64,000 bases of DNA from Apostichopus japonicus (GCF_037975245.1 NC_092565.1:24053999-24117998); one strand, 5' to 3'; positions 51,363-64,000 are shown, counted from the stretch's first letter. Translations and numbers: made by a program. Notes: generated by a model from the letters alone, not told the origin.

Positions 51363-54300
51363 ATGCCGTCAGGAAAACCTTTAAAAACAGTCAGTGAAAC
51401 ATTTGAGGAATGTCAAAAAGGTATCCACAGCCATGACAAACTTGTCTCTGGTCTCCGGAAAACTTATGAAAAGGTTTGATTCTTTGTTCTATCAGGCTGA
51501 GAAACTAACTGTAGATAGGAAATGTTGTAGATGCAGTATATATTAACTGGGTCAATAGCCTGGATGCACCTGTTGTCAACCTAATTTATCATTTTTTCTT
51601 CACGGGAATTAGTTGACTGTAAGCTAAGCATTAAGAAAGAAAAAAAGTACTAAGGAAAGAATAAAACTAAGAGTGTACATGCAGCAGGTTGTAAATCAAT
51701 CTGTAATACTGCAGGTTGGAGACTATATAACAACATTTTTAATCCTTCAAAATTCCTTCCATGGGTGGAATGAAGCTGATTAAGCAATATATTTTTTACA
51801 AAAGTTCTGTTTTCTTAAAGAGATATTTTGATGACTCACATTGTGACACTCATAGGAATGACAAAATATTCCCGTTTCCACATTCAAGTTGAGACTTAAA
51901 CACCCTCTCAGTGATTTTTCTTTCACAAACAGTACAGTACATTACATGGTAGTTTGAAGGATGCATTCTTTATTCAGATTTATGTTTCATTATAAAATGT
52001 TATTTGATTTGCACCATTCCTTAATCCTTTGTCAGATTTGGACTTGGATTGTGATTAGACTATGTTTACTTTCTTCTTATATGGCTGTTATTATAAGTAA
52101 CTCTTATTCTTAAGTCTTTTGCCTAAATTGCCTATACCAACCATACCTGCAAATATCCTTGTCACAAGTGACACATAGTGACCCTTTCTAGAAAGTAACG
52201 CTCAATTGATAATCAAGAAACCTCGCAAACACTCTGCTTTTAATTCTCATGGATTTATTAGCAAGAGATATTTCAATGATTATTGGAAAAAGAAAATATA
52301 AAAGAAATGCATATATGAAAATAACTACACCCCCTTGGATACTTATCCAGTGAATCCTACCCCCTTTATGCTAACTGACACTGCTATAGTACGCTTTATG
52401 ACAGACTTCAGAAGATCACCGCCCACAAGGTAGCCGCTATAGGCGGAGTCAAACCATTCAGCTTTTGGCAAGTGTCAAAGGTAGGATACCTGTATCCGGC
52501 GTCTTAAAAGTGTGGACCAGACCACATCTATTGGCACAGAAGAATACCCCCGTGACCCCAGGCAGTTAGTTTTGGAGTCACCAAATATAAAACCCTGTAG
52601 ACAAACAGAGGAACAAAACCATTCCTAATATTTGTTTTAAACATACGGTCAATTTCCGGAAGCAAAACTACGATTGATTTATCGCAACTTATAAGGGACA
52701 TTTTAACTCTCACTCCTTACGAGACACATTAACGTAAACATGATACAGCATTTCCTTCGCTTTCTAAAGATAATCTTACAAATTTTTCAGAATAAATTCT
52801 TTACGCGACAAATTAAAGATCTGCCCTTGTTCCTCAAACATTTAAGGCTCTTATATATATTTAGTTTACTCTTTCCTTTTCTTTACAGGGAGTCCTCTAC
52901 TTTGTTAAGCCATCTGAAGGTTTTTTAGAGGATTTCCTATCACATAATATATATTCACGTGATACAACAAATAAATCAATCATTCAAATATAAATTCCAT
53001 CCAATCATCCAATCAATAATAAACCAATTATGCGACAAAATGAAACTAACTCTCATTACATGTATTAGTCTCAGCATTTCTACTAGTTATTCGACCACTT
53101 TTAAGAATTTTGTTTCAATTCAAGCACTTTGGATCATACAGTTTACTTACAAATAAATTTACGAAATGATGACACTCTCTCATTTAATGTGGTCCTAGAA
53201 TATACCAATTTTACATTAATACTAGAATCTAATATGACGTAACGGCTCTTACAATTTGTAAGCCCAGGTATTCCGATATATCTCGGTGAAACATACCAAC
53301 AATAAGGAGCAGAGAAACCTGGAATTTAGTTACTCGTTATATGCGATACAGGTGCTCCAATGCACACAGTGAAGCATATCAACACCAGGAATTTTGCATC
53401 CACTTACGTGACAATCCTGCCAAAGTTTCTTCTGCGGATCAATGATATCATACATCATAAAAAAACATAGACATTCAATCTCATTTGCCATGTGAATGTC
53501 TTCCATTCTGCTGTTGCCAAGCAAATTTCTCAGTCTTTCAACCTCAATAAAAAAATTACAAAATTGCAAGTGGAATTTTGATTTTCTTTTAGTAAAGTTA
53601 AAATTTAGAGTAATTCTGTGAGACAATAATTATCATTGACCAGTAGAATATATTCCTATAAAATTATTCAATCACAGTTTATACTGGTTCTACAGAATCT
53701 TTGGAATATTTTATTTATAACTTATCAACAGTACATAGGGTCTACAGTACAATGTAAACACTACCTCTCCTTGGTTTACCCGTCAGTCAAAATTTATTAC
53801 CCTCCTTGAACCTAGGACCAATGGGGTTACTTATGTCAACCGTGCTTTTTCAGTTTCTGGTCCCAAATTGTGGAATTCCCTCCCAAACCATTTAAAATGT
53901 ATACCTAAGAAATCACTTTTGACATCTAAACTAAAAACCTACCTCTATGCTAAACATTTTTCAATTTGATTTGTCATTATATTTCATTGTTGCATAATTA
54001 TTTTTGCTTTTCTTTCTATTCATATCTATATGTATGGCGCTTTTGACAACTATTTTGCTTATAATTAGCGCATTATAAATCTTAGTTATTATTATTATTA
54101 TTTAATACAACTTCATATTAATGAACAGATATTGCATTACGTTGCACTTCAGGGCAAACAAGAATGAATTTCTACTTAAACTCTATACAGTTCCCCTCAA
54201 AGGATGAATTCAAGGAGGAGTTTGTAAATCATCTGAAGTTTTCCATGGTCATCTTTCGACGAGAGGCTGCGGTGGAGAGAACTTTGGACTTTGCAGCAAA

Positions 54301-57300
54301 GTTCATCACGTCCTTTGCTGCTGATATCGAGAGCGATTCGGATAGAGAAGGCAAAACGACTACATCAGGAGAAGAACAGAACTTTATGCTATTCATGTTT
54401 GATTTCCTTTTATTGGTAAGTTTGTTTTTTCATTTGTAATAATGCTTGGTTAGAATAGCCAGGTAAAGAAATAAGACCCTTCCAGATTGTGTATTTGAAT
54501 CACAAAACAACTGTACTTCCAAGTTTAAGGGGTATCTATGAACAGTATATGAGACATGTATCTGTAAATAAGACTCTTTGTGTGTGTTATTTGTACAGTA
54601 GTCAAATAGGTGATATAAAAGACTAACTGGTTATTTGAGACATTAAGGTACTGTTGGAGCAGAATTTCAACAAGTGTAAGAGAAAACAAAACTTCCAGAA
54701 AGATGCCAAATTTAGATCTTGCTATCCAGCAACTTTAAAATTGGGGTTGAAATATTATGTAATTCTACGGAAGAAATAGAAATTCTTTTTCATTCTTTAG
54801 ATTGATCTTACTATTTTCAATTGTAGATATGTATCATTTTGGGTTATTTATTTAAATTCCTGTTTGTCAGTCTCACAACGCCAACGATCGTGCTGTAAGA
54901 TTCCGGGTATGTCAAATGTTGAACAAGCTGCTGAACAGTCTTGGAGAAGATGCCCAGATTGATGATGAACTCTACAACCGGATTTACCAGAGCATGCTGC
55001 AGCGGCTCAAGGATAAGTGTCCGATGGTACGGATCCAAGCGGTAACAGCGCTGGCCAGATTGCAAGACCCTGAAGATGCTGAATGTCCTGTCATTACAGG
55101 TTTAGTACTATGTCATATCAACATTCAGTTGACATTTGTTGAAAGGGATCCCCCCCCCAAAAAAAAATAATAAAGATAGAGACTATGCAAAGAAGTAAAT
55201 ATGAAGAAACCATTTTTTCCCTCATATTTCTAAAACGACATCAGTCAGAGAATGCATCTGTCATATTTATATTGCTATTGATTTCATAGTATACGTTGTT
55301 TATCTTGCCACATTGTTACAGTAAAATTAGAAAATATTTATCATAATTTTTCCAGAATTTTGACAGCATTTTCTTCTCTTTATCTTACTTTCCCCATTTT
55401 GCATTTATTTAGCTTATATGTACTTGCTTAATCACGATCCTCATTTTGAAGTCAGGAGAATGATTTTGTCATGTATCGCACCATCAAGGAAAACTCTTCC
55501 TGCCCTTTTGGAAAGAACCAGAGATGTTAAGGAAGGAGTTCGGAAATTAGCCTACACGGTTAGTAAAGATATATCAAAATTCACAAATCATAAAAATATT
55601 TGTTTTTTTTTGTGAGTCAGGAATTGCTTTGCAGTATTACAAACTGCATGATTGTTTTGGAAATTGGGATTTCAATATATGGACGGAAAGTGTTGTTGAA
55701 ACTTGTGTAAGCCCCATGGAAGTACACCCTATACGGTTTTCACATTCCTCAGTCTGGGATAACAATAAGTGTCTCTAGCTTAGTTATTTAGTATTGTGTA
55801 GTTAGAAAGCACCTTACCTGTAGTTTGGTATCAGCTGACTTCTGTACATTTACATTATCACAGCCTATAATTCCTTCAGAAGACAATTTGTTAGTATACT
55901 GGACGTAGAGTAATAAATGTACCAATGTATGTCTGCAGACGAATTTACCATCATTAACCAGACTTATATTGAGGGACAATGTAGGAGTTGCCGTATATCA
56001 TTGGTAATTGGGTGAATTAATGAATGTCTTTAGACATATTTACCATTATTAACCAGACTAATATTGAGGGGGAATGTAGGAGTTGCCATTATACCATTGG
56101 TAGTCAGGGGAATTAATGATTACAAAAATTAATTTTATGCAAAAGAGGCTTAAAGGCTTAAAGGTTTTTCCGGGTTCATTGACTGTCGTCTAGTCTTGTG
56201 ATCATATTGAAGCTGGTTTATAATGATCAATCTATGTTTCACAGTATATTTGTGAGTAGCAGCTAGTAAACTTTCTTGGTGGTATGTTGGTAAGTCTTTG
56301 TGAATAGCGGTAAACTGTCTTTGTTACAAAAAATCTTTGTGTACAGAATCTTCTTGTAGTACAGAGAAATTTGAGAATTTCAAAATTAACTCTCCTAGGA
56401 GAAGTGCTATACAATTTTTACATTTATAAGACTCATTGTCTTTTAAATGATAAAGCCTTGCTGTTGATGCCTTCAGGGGAATTCTTTAATTAACTTTATG
56501 AATTTCTGTAATTGATTTTATCAGGTCCTGTCTGAGAAGGTGTCAATAAAATCACTGACAATTGAACAGCGTGTTAAGCTTCTCCAAGATGGATTGCAAG
56601 ATCGTTCAGGTAAATTGCTAACATCAAAGTCAACATATTTATGGAATGTTTCCTTGCTACGTTAACACTTTGATGAAAATTTGTTAAACCATGAATATCA
56701 TCAGAAGGGAAAATTTGGATCTGGAATTAATTCACCCCCCTGGGAAGAGAGAGGAAGGATTCTCTCTGTCAGAATAAAGTTGTCTTGGTAACATGAATAA
56801 TACTAATTGATAAGGACTGCTCACAGTCCGAAGTATTGTAACTTGCAATCTTCCCTATCTCTGCATTGGTAAGCCTGTATATCATATTTCACCCCCCTGG
56901 GAAGAGAGAGGAAGGATTCTCTCTGTCAGAATAAAGTTGTCTTGGTAACATGAATAATACTAATTGATAAGGACTGCTCACAGTCCGAAGTATTGTAACT
57001 TGCAATCTTCCCTATCTCTGCATTGGTAAGCCTGTATATCATATTTGTTGGATAATAATAAATCTAGAATTCTTTTTTGATTTCAATTTCTGCTATGTGT
57101 GATAATATGATAACTCATAAAAAAGTGCTTTAGTTTGTCAAATTATGCTTTTATTTTTTGGGGTTATCTGTGTATTTACTGCTGGAGATCTGATTTCCTT
57201 TTTTTGCGTTGTCAGAATCTGTTGTAGATGCTTGCAGCAACAAGCTCTTACAGTCGTGGTTGCGGACATTTGCTGGAAACATTCTAGAGGTCCTGCATGC

Positions 57301-60300
57301 CCTTGATGTTGAATATAATACTCAAGTTGGAGAGATGGCCCTGAAAGTGATCTTTAAGAAAGCAGAAGATAACTCCTTAATCAAAGATTTTGATCTATTA
57401 GATGAGAAGTAAGAAAAGTCAATTTTTCCTAAATAATGACAAGCAAATATTTTTTGTACAATGAATAAGTTACTGGAAATGACTTGAAGTTTATGATAAA
57501 CCTTGAAGTATGTTCATGGTTATAATCCACAATATCCAGGCTTTTGAATGATATTCTGCTTCTTCAATTTAGAAAATGAAATGCCATTGTTTATTTGATC
57601 ATTTGCTTCACCTCAATTATGAATTCAACAGATTATGAGTTATGGGGGCAACCTTTTATAAGTTAAAGTTACTAGAATATGGTTGCATTCTCAAGTTCCA
57701 ACAGTCTTCATCTAATGAAGTATATGTTTTTATTTGTTTCAGTCATGTGATACCATCAGATAAGCTAGACAGTGAAGCTGTCCTTTATTGGAAATGCATG
57801 TGTGCTCATTTTACATCACTGGAAGTCAGAGGTGAAGAACAGATGGATAAAGTGTTGCCTAGCGTTTCAGACTTCTGTGATTACATTCATACGTAAGTAC
57901 AATGATAGCGTTAGTTGCGTGCATTTTGCATAATATTTGTTAGAAAGAGGGAAGCTGGAAACATGAAATGTTACCCTAGTTCACTGAAACCTGCACCTAG
58001 AATGACAAAATGAGAAAAATCAAAGGTTTTTCAAAATAAAACAAGATGGCATTACATTTAATTTGAGAAGAGATGCAGTTGCTTACGACCCACAACTTTC
58101 AAGATCAATGAGTCTGCTTAACCAATTGTTACTATTCTGGCAATTGTTTTTTGCAGAATTTTTAATTTAAACATTTACCGTGGTTATTTAACCTTTTTTC
58201 ACTTTGCTGGATTTTGTGATGATTAAGTGATGATTAATCTATGTTTCTATTCAGCTATATGAAGAAAATCAAGCCAAGGGCCTTGAATGAAACAGAAATT
58301 GAGAGGGCTTTGGAACAAGAGTTTGTGTCTGCTCAACTTCTTAAGATCGCTAGCCTTATGGATATGTCTGATGAAGTCGGAAGGTAAGATTGTATTAAGA
58401 TCGCTAGCCTTATGGATATGTCTGATGAAGTCAGAAGGTAAGATTGCAGGCAGGGCTCATTTTCAAGGGCTGTCCTGGGGTCCTAGACAATTAAACCTTC
58501 CAGCTGAGAAGTAAAATCTATCGTTGCAGTTTTCCAAGAGATAAACAGTTCTCTTACAATGAAGCACTCACACAGGTTTGGCATAAAACATTGATGTTAT
58601 ACAAAGACATACTTCACTGTTTACGTCAAGTTTCTGTCAGCTGCAGAGAAATGTCCATTTTATTTGAACGATCAGCAGGTACATTTCTACTAATTTTTGT
58701 CCAGACCTAGTATAATGTTGTCTCTGGAGTATCTGTGGTACTTTCATAATGTTTGTAAAGTGACAGACAACCATTTTGAAAGTTTCATCATAATATAAAG
58801 TTAACAGGTACTACTTGTGTGTTTTTCTTTGATTCAAATTGTTGTAACAACTGTTGTATGTGTGCTATATTTGGGTTGCACAAGTAGCCATGGTAAATAA
58901 ATACACAAAACAACATGACACATTTATCTCAGCATTCATGTCAGTAATTGGTCTGAACTTCTCACAAAGAATATACACTATCCCAGTGATGCCATGAATG
59001 CACTAAAGTACTAAACATATATCAGTGTAATAATATATATCACAGTATGGCAGAAATGTGACTGGAATGTTAATTGTCCTTTGTTACAGGAAGAAGATGG
59101 ATGAGTTGACTAGAGAGTTGATGCTGTCACCCAACATCCCTGCATCTCTGGTCGAGCACCTTGCGACTATCTTCAACAAAATCAACACAAGCAACGAAAT
59201 CAAAGTGTCTGCCATGGCTGAGATCATCTCGGACATCAGAGAACCAATCTCATTGGTGGAGACCAGTATCTCTGATGATGAGATCAGACAAAGAGAAATA
59301 AAGGTCTTCTTATCTTAATATTCCTCTATTATCTCTCAGATTCTGCAGTTTTGATTTGTGAGTTGTTTGGAAAGCTTACATTTGCAAGTCTTGTGTGCCC
59401 AAGCATATATCATAGCAGTACTTGCTGCTATTAATGTTGTTAATAATGGATGTGCAAACCCTGAGATAGTCGTGTGTTCTGAAGCAGATACCAGCCACTA
59501 GTTTAAACCTGTCATAGCATGTATGAATTAAGGGTAGAAGTTGCTAGTGTATAAAAGCTGGTTTAAACATATTAACACTGTTAATGCACCATTATCTACA
59601 AAGATTAATATGTCATAGCATTGGAATTCAACATCGCACCAGTTGGTTAATGTATCAGGAGGCAGCTTGAATATCATAATGTAGTCTTAGAAACGAAATG
59701 TTACCACTTGCATTTCACACCTCTCTTTCTACACTAAACACAGCCAAGTGTTTACTTGCAACCAGATTAATAGGTAAGTACTTCAATATGATGCTCAAAT
59801 ATTTTTTTCTTTATTTTTTTGTTTTGTCCACAAAGGGTATCATTAACTGATAATTCTGTCCAATAAACTTTCCTTTTTAAATGTGAGTTCGTAATCTTTA
59901 CATATCTATAATTTGATCTTCCTCAGCTCGCTGGAGTTAAGATGGAGCTTAACGTTGCCAAGGATGAATTGGAAGAGACTGTCAGCAAGCAGGACTTTGA
60001 AAGAGCCGCCGAGCTGAAACAGAGAATCGAGGAGTTGGAAATGACTCGAGAGTCACTTCTGGAGGAAACCATGAATAAGACGGTAGCTCAAGAAGTGAGA
60101 ACGGAGAAGGTAAATATGCCCTTCAAAACAATGTTATTATACCTGGCCAAGATACAATCTAGTTTAGTCAGTTAATAACCGGTTAATACATTATGACAAT
60201 GTTATTATATCTGGCCAAGATACCATCTAGTTTATGTCAGTTAATAACCGGTTAATACATTATGACAATGTTATTATACCTGGCCAAGATACCATCTAGT

Positions 60301-63300
60301 TTAGTCAGTTAATAACCGGTTAATACATTATGACAATGTTATTATACCTGGCCAAGATACCATCTAGTTTATGTCAGTTAATAACCGGTTAATACATTAT
60401 GACAATGTTATTATACCTGGCCAAGATACCATCTAGTTTAGTCAGTTAATAACCGGTTAATACATTATGACAATGTTATTATACCTGGCCAAGATACCAT
60501 CTAGTTTATGTCAGTTAATAACCGGTTAATACATTATGACAATGTTATTATACCCGGCCAAGATACCATCTAGTTTAGTCAGTTAATAACCGGTTAATAC
60601 ATTATGACAATGTTATTATACCTGGCCAAGATACCATCTAGTTTAGTCAGTTAATAACCGGTTAATACATTATGACAATGTTATTATATCTGGCCAAGAT
60701 ACCATCTAGTTTATGTCAGTTAATAACCGGTTAATACATTATGACAATGTTATTATACCTGGCCAAGATACCATCTAGTTTAGTCAGTTAATAACCGGTT
60801 AATACATTATGACAATGTTATTATACCTGGCCAAGATACCATCTAGTTTATGTCAGTTAATAACCGGTTAATACATTATGACAATGTTATTATACCTGGC
60901 CAAGATACCATCTAGTTTAGTCAGTTAATAACCGGTTAATACATTATGACAATGTTATTATACCTGGCCAAGATACCATCTAGTTTATGTCAGTTAATAA
61001 CCGGTTAATACATTATGACAATGTTATTATACCCGGCCAAGATACCATCTAGTTTAGTCAGTTAATAACCGGTTAATACATTATGACAATGTTATTATAC
61101 CTGGCCAAGATACCATCTAGTTTATGTCAGTTAATAACCGGTTAATACATTATGACAATGTTATTATACCTGGCCAAGATACCATCTAGTTTAGTCAGTT
61201 AATAACCAGTTAATACATTATGGTTGATTTGACTTTATTGTTACAAAGGCTGTTTTGCATTTGGTCAATAATTTTACTTGCTGAAACTTAGACAGTTGCT
61301 CAGATCCAGTACAAAGAAATCATTTATAGATCTCATAATAAGAATCCTTTTAATGCACATGTTACCATATTTTGCAATGCTCCAACATGCAATAAACAGA
61401 TTTAGAAATAAGAAAAGAAATTACCTAGGTGACCACCATCCATGTAAGACTAATTTTGGTTTCAACGTAAATGTTAATTTTTTTTTTAAATCTTAAATTT
61501 TATTTCTGTTAATTATGTTTTTAATCGTAGACTGATGCTGTGACTCTCTTCAAGTGCCTAACCATCTCTAGCGAGATTTTAAAATCCATCACCATGAAGG
61601 AATTAAATCCTACCCTGGTTACCTTGATGGACACATTGGTAAGTATATTGTTTACATTGTCAGGTATAGTTGATTTCTTTCCTTTGAGTAAAGTCAATCA
61701 TAATTCAATTCTAGAGGTATTACAGAGTGTAGAAGGAATATTGATATAAGCACTTTGCTAGGAAAATGGTGGTCTCCATTGGAGAAAATATCCCAACAGT
61801 GTATGAAATATAAAATATCAATTTTTAGCCGAAGAAGCCTTTTGTTTTAAACTTAAAAGTATTAAAAGGACACTTCAAGAGGAGAGATGTCTTTATGACT
61901 AATAAGAGAGGAACACAATTTAATCATGCTATTGGCACTCATCTCTATCCTGTCATTTTCAAGAGCCATCTTCTCAATGGTGACCATCCTTGCATAAAGA
62001 AACACATTCATTTGTCCTCCTCCTTTGTTTCTCTCTCTTTCTTGTTGTGTGACTAGGTTGTACCCTGCATCAAGAATGAAGATACCTCTGTGAGAAACAT
62101 GGCTGTTCAGTCTCTTGGGTTAGCCTGTCTTCTGAATAAAGACTACGCCCTGAAACATCTGCTACTGTTTGTACAGGTCGGTTGCCCATTTCCATTTGCT
62201 TCGTCAAAGAATGACCGCATAGGGTATAATTTTGAGCAGTTCCGGTCTAAATCTTAATGTTCATCCACTGATTTATAATATATTGTAATTAGTCCATCCA
62301 AAAAAACAGAAGTTACATTTTAGGATATTGAACGAAAATTGCCAGACTTTTGTCAATGTTTTAGTAATGAACCTAAATGGAGTTTCTTATCTACTTCTGT
62401 TTTGCAATAAGTTGGAATACGACACACACAAAAAATGACTTCTAAGAAGAAAATACACCATAAGGACAATTTGCAGCATGATGTAAAATGTTCCACACAG
62501 TGTTGAGCTTTTGTTATCTTTGACGGCACCAGTCCACGTCTCTGATGGCACCAGTCTTCCGTCCAGAGTACAGATACGATATTTCCATAACAGAAATTTA
62601 CCATTAACTATATCATGTTTCATTATGGATGAAAACCTCTCTAAACACATTAACAGCTTAAAAGCAACTGTCCCTATTAAGTTAACATCTTCAGCTTACC
62701 ATGGTAGAGAAATGTGTTATCGTCTATGAAAGTAATGCAAGAGACTTAATTTCTTCAGTCTGCTACAAATCTGGAATGTGAAACTGATATCTGGGGAAGT
62801 AATTCCTGAATTTGTGTATTTATGTTGTTTTTGCTTGATCACTCTCAATTTAAAGATTTGGCAGATTGACCACGAATTTATCCAGACGACAGCTCTGAAG
62901 GTCATCCTGGATCTACTGCTGACGTTTGGCTTTGAGGCTTTGCAGATCTCGACTTCAAAAACATCAGTCGGTGAAGAGGAAGAAGAAGAGGAAGTTGAAG
63001 AGTGTGAAGATGGAGAGAATAAAGATGAGGAACAGAAGACTGGAACACCTCTGAATAGCATTCTGGCAATCTTGACCAAGCAGCTGGACAGCGAGGTAAG
63101 AGAAATTAAAAACAGTTGGTCCATGGTTGTTGTGGTGTCTATTTTGTGGTATTGCATGGTAGTGTCTTGAAGGTCCTGGAGGGACGGGGGAGGGAATGGG
63201 GGTGGACAGGTGTTGGGTTAATATAGATGTAGGAGAAAGAGAGAGTGGTAGACCAAACAGCTGAGCAGCCTGGAACAAAATACAGAAGTTGTTTGATGGC

Positions 63301-64000
63301 TACTTTTTGGTGGTTAAAAGTGAGATGTTGTGGACAAGACAGTGGGTTGATTATTTTGGTGGTCTGTATTGCATCATGCATACTGTCAGCCTCAATAAGA
63401 CAGTGAAGTTGCAACTAACTATGCATTTATATTTGAAAGTAAGTAGGTGTAATTTATGTTATTTTGTTCATTCATGTGAATCATCCCCAGAACAATCTCT
63501 ACATTTTGAAAAGTTTGTGAAATTCTTGGTAGATTCTCCAAACTTAATACGTCTTTTCCTGTGGGAGTGGATGGGATTGAGGAATGGGAATTTCTGCAGA
63601 AGTACTTTTAATAGCTCATGCCTTAAAACTTCTTGGAAACTTTTATCAGATGTGGCCAGGAAGGGGGAGGATGAATGGGATGCAGGGAATTAAGATTGAT
63701 GTAAGTTGGCAGTTGATAGTTGCAGAATCCTTTGAGGTACTCACTGCATGCCGTTTAACACCTACAGTCATCAATCATATCAATCAATTGGACACATCCA
63801 GTAATGCCCAAGGAGACTGTACAGCTGTATTGAGACCTGTACATGGTATAATATTGTCCAAGGCTTCATTTCATTGATAATATTATCTTTTTAACTGACA
63901 TACTTTATGCTACCAGAGTCCAGATTTGAGAACCTTTGCTGCAGAAGGAATTGCCAAGTTACTTCTGGCTGGTCGGATTGCTAGTCCTAAGCTGCTCTCA
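51363..64000 (+). CDS. NCAPG: Condensin I subunit G (CAP-G), 5' fourteen coding exons; continues past right edge
   Basis: Exons 51363..51473, 54191..54415, 54871..55099, 55413..55558, 56525..56609, 57216..57408, 57743..57892, 58255..58383, 59090..59303, 59927..60109, 61531..61638, 62057..62176, 62865..63095 and 63917..64000 join in phase to 736 residues, about three quarters of a vertebrate CAP-G. CAP-G is the HEAT-repeat subunit that, with CAP-H, binds DNA in condensin I for mitotic chromosome compaction. Colinear family blocks include AVERTLDFAAKFITSF, RVCQMLNKLL, RLKDKCPMVRIQAV, RLQDPEDAECPV, EVRRMILSCIAPS, GLQDRS, QDFERAAELKQRIEELE (a UVR-like helical pair near residue 515) and LRTFAAEGIAKLL. 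An acidic run (EEEEEEEVEE) lies in exon 13. Exon 13 could instead start at 62856 (+3 aa); 62865 matches the family better. Intron 1 has a LINE tail and an antisense candidate exon; intron 10 has a minisatellite. The exon-8 donor is tandemly duplicated. Confidence 0.95.
53408..53542 (-). other. Unassigned candidate exon inside NCAPG intron 1, antisense
   Basis: A 135-bp phase-0 open segment with a T-rich tract and attgag acceptor and a CAC|GTAAGTG donor encodes VERLRNLLGNSRMEDIHMAN, then EIECLCFFMMYDIIDPQ and KKLWQDCH. The composition is protein-like and both splice sites are good, but I do not recognise the family and found no partner exon that joins convincingly. It may be an exon of a nested gene, a decayed transposon gene or chance. 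Confidence 0.35.
53757..54110 (+). mobile_element. 3' end of a non-LTR retrotransposon (LINE fragment)
   Basis: The plus strand encodes a LINE C-terminal tail, RAFSVSGPKLWNSLPNHLKC followed by KTYLYAKHFSI and a stop at about 53970. A short 3' UTR follows, ending GCGCATTATAAATCTTAG and a TTATTATT repeat tail. It is 5'-truncated and sits in NCAPG intron 1, about 80 bp before exon 2. It differs from the fragment at 2452-3055 in both protein and tail, so it belongs to another family. Confidence 0.8.
55924..56118. repeat. ~100-bp tandem duplication in NCAPG intron 4
   Basis: Two diverged copies contain ACCAGACTTATATTGAGGG/ACCAGACTAATATTGAGGG and AATGTAGGAGTTGCC, about 102 bp apart. Confidence 0.75.
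56732..57045. repeat. 157-bp tandem duplication in NCAPG intron 5
   Basis: Two copies starting TCACCCCCCTGGGAAGAGAG at 56732 and 56889 appear identical over 157 bp, so the event is recent or is an assembly effect. Confidence 0.93.
58341..58448 (+). repeat. 54-bp tandem duplication covering the NCAPG exon-8 splice donor
   Basis: TTAAGATCGCTAGCCTTATG, through GAAGTCGGAAG and the donor GTAAGATTG (58341-58394), recurs at 58395-58448 with one coding-side change (CGG to CAG). Both copies have the same donor. Using the second donor would put an in-frame TAA directly after the first copy. Confidence 0.93.
60128..61222. repeat. 68/69-bp minisatellite, 16 copies, in NCAPG intron 10
   Basis: Sixteen copies of ACAATGTTATTATACCTGGC ... 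AATAACCGGTTAATACATTATG start 19 bp after the exon-10 donor. Units carry TTTAGTCAG (A, 68 bp) or TTTATGTCAG (B, 69 bp) and alternate A B throughout except for one A A at copies 7-8. The higher-order period is thus 137 bp. Copies 7 and 14 share CCCGGCC instead of CCTGGCC. Confidence 0.97.

Noticed and set aside
24751-61222. Arrays considered as CRISPR-like
   Set aside because: Units are head-to-tail without unique spacers, in introns or intergenic DNA of a eukaryote; they are minisatellites.
62717-63157. 146-codon minus-strand frame opposite NCAPG exon 13
   Set aside because: Antisense shadow of the acidic GAA/GAG-rich exon, giving serine-rich translation.

Overview
The window is nuclear DNA from an invertebrate animal: AT-rich, with intron-rich genes on both strands, GT-AG introns, and many DNA-transposon, LINE, SINE and minisatellite sequences. 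The best guess is an echinoderm or a close deuterostome relative. This rests on GGCCTAGGCTAG-type motifs in non-coding DNA, SINE/LINE types familiar from echinoderms, and coding exons that resemble vertebrate orthologues but are clearly diverged. The species cannot be named from the sequence.

Five protein-coding genes are supported. (1) Minus strand, 1-1724: the 5' part of an unrecognised gene that runs off the left edge. (2) Minus, 5343-10117: a four-exon AhpD-like (carboxymuconolactone decarboxylase-fold) peroxidase-related protein with an intact E-x11-C-x2-C-x3-H site. (3) Plus, 21902-27040: PCED1-type PC-esterase (FAM113), 449 aa in four coding exons. (4) Minus, 35024-47257: CCDC125 (kenae), 519 aa in twelve coding exons. 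(5) Plus, 51363-64000: NCAPG, the condensin I HEAT-repeat subunit; fourteen coding exons (736 aa) are present and the gene leaves the window on the right. For genes 2-5 every exon junction was checked for phase and all close correctly. CCDC125 and NCAPG are divergent, with about 4 kb between their start codons.

The spaces between and inside the genes are dominated by repeats. 8.6-9.3 kb: a TTAA-flanked MITE in an intron of gene 2. 10.1-11.0 kb: an 817-bp inverted-repeat element with an 8-bp target duplication, just upstream of that gene's start codon. 11.7-12.8 kb: a foldback element. 13.6-14.1 kb: an AT-rich GATATC array. 14.6-17.5 kb: an inverted-repeat interval containing a 1,556-bp non-autonomous hAT element with an 8-bp target duplication. 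45.1-46.1 kb: a solo-LTR candidate. There are LINE 3' ends at 2.45-3.05 and 53.76-54.1 kb and a tRNA-derived SINE at 30.5-30.9 kb. Tandem repeats total roughly 5-6 kb.

No operon-like or multi-gene novel system is visible. The most unusual items are: two intronic minisatellites with alternating two-variant repeats, each starting within 20 bp of a splice donor; an intron-bearing animal gene of a mainly bacterial peroxidase family with a transposon against its 5' end; and an unassigned exon with good splice sites on the opposite strand inside NCAPG intron 1.
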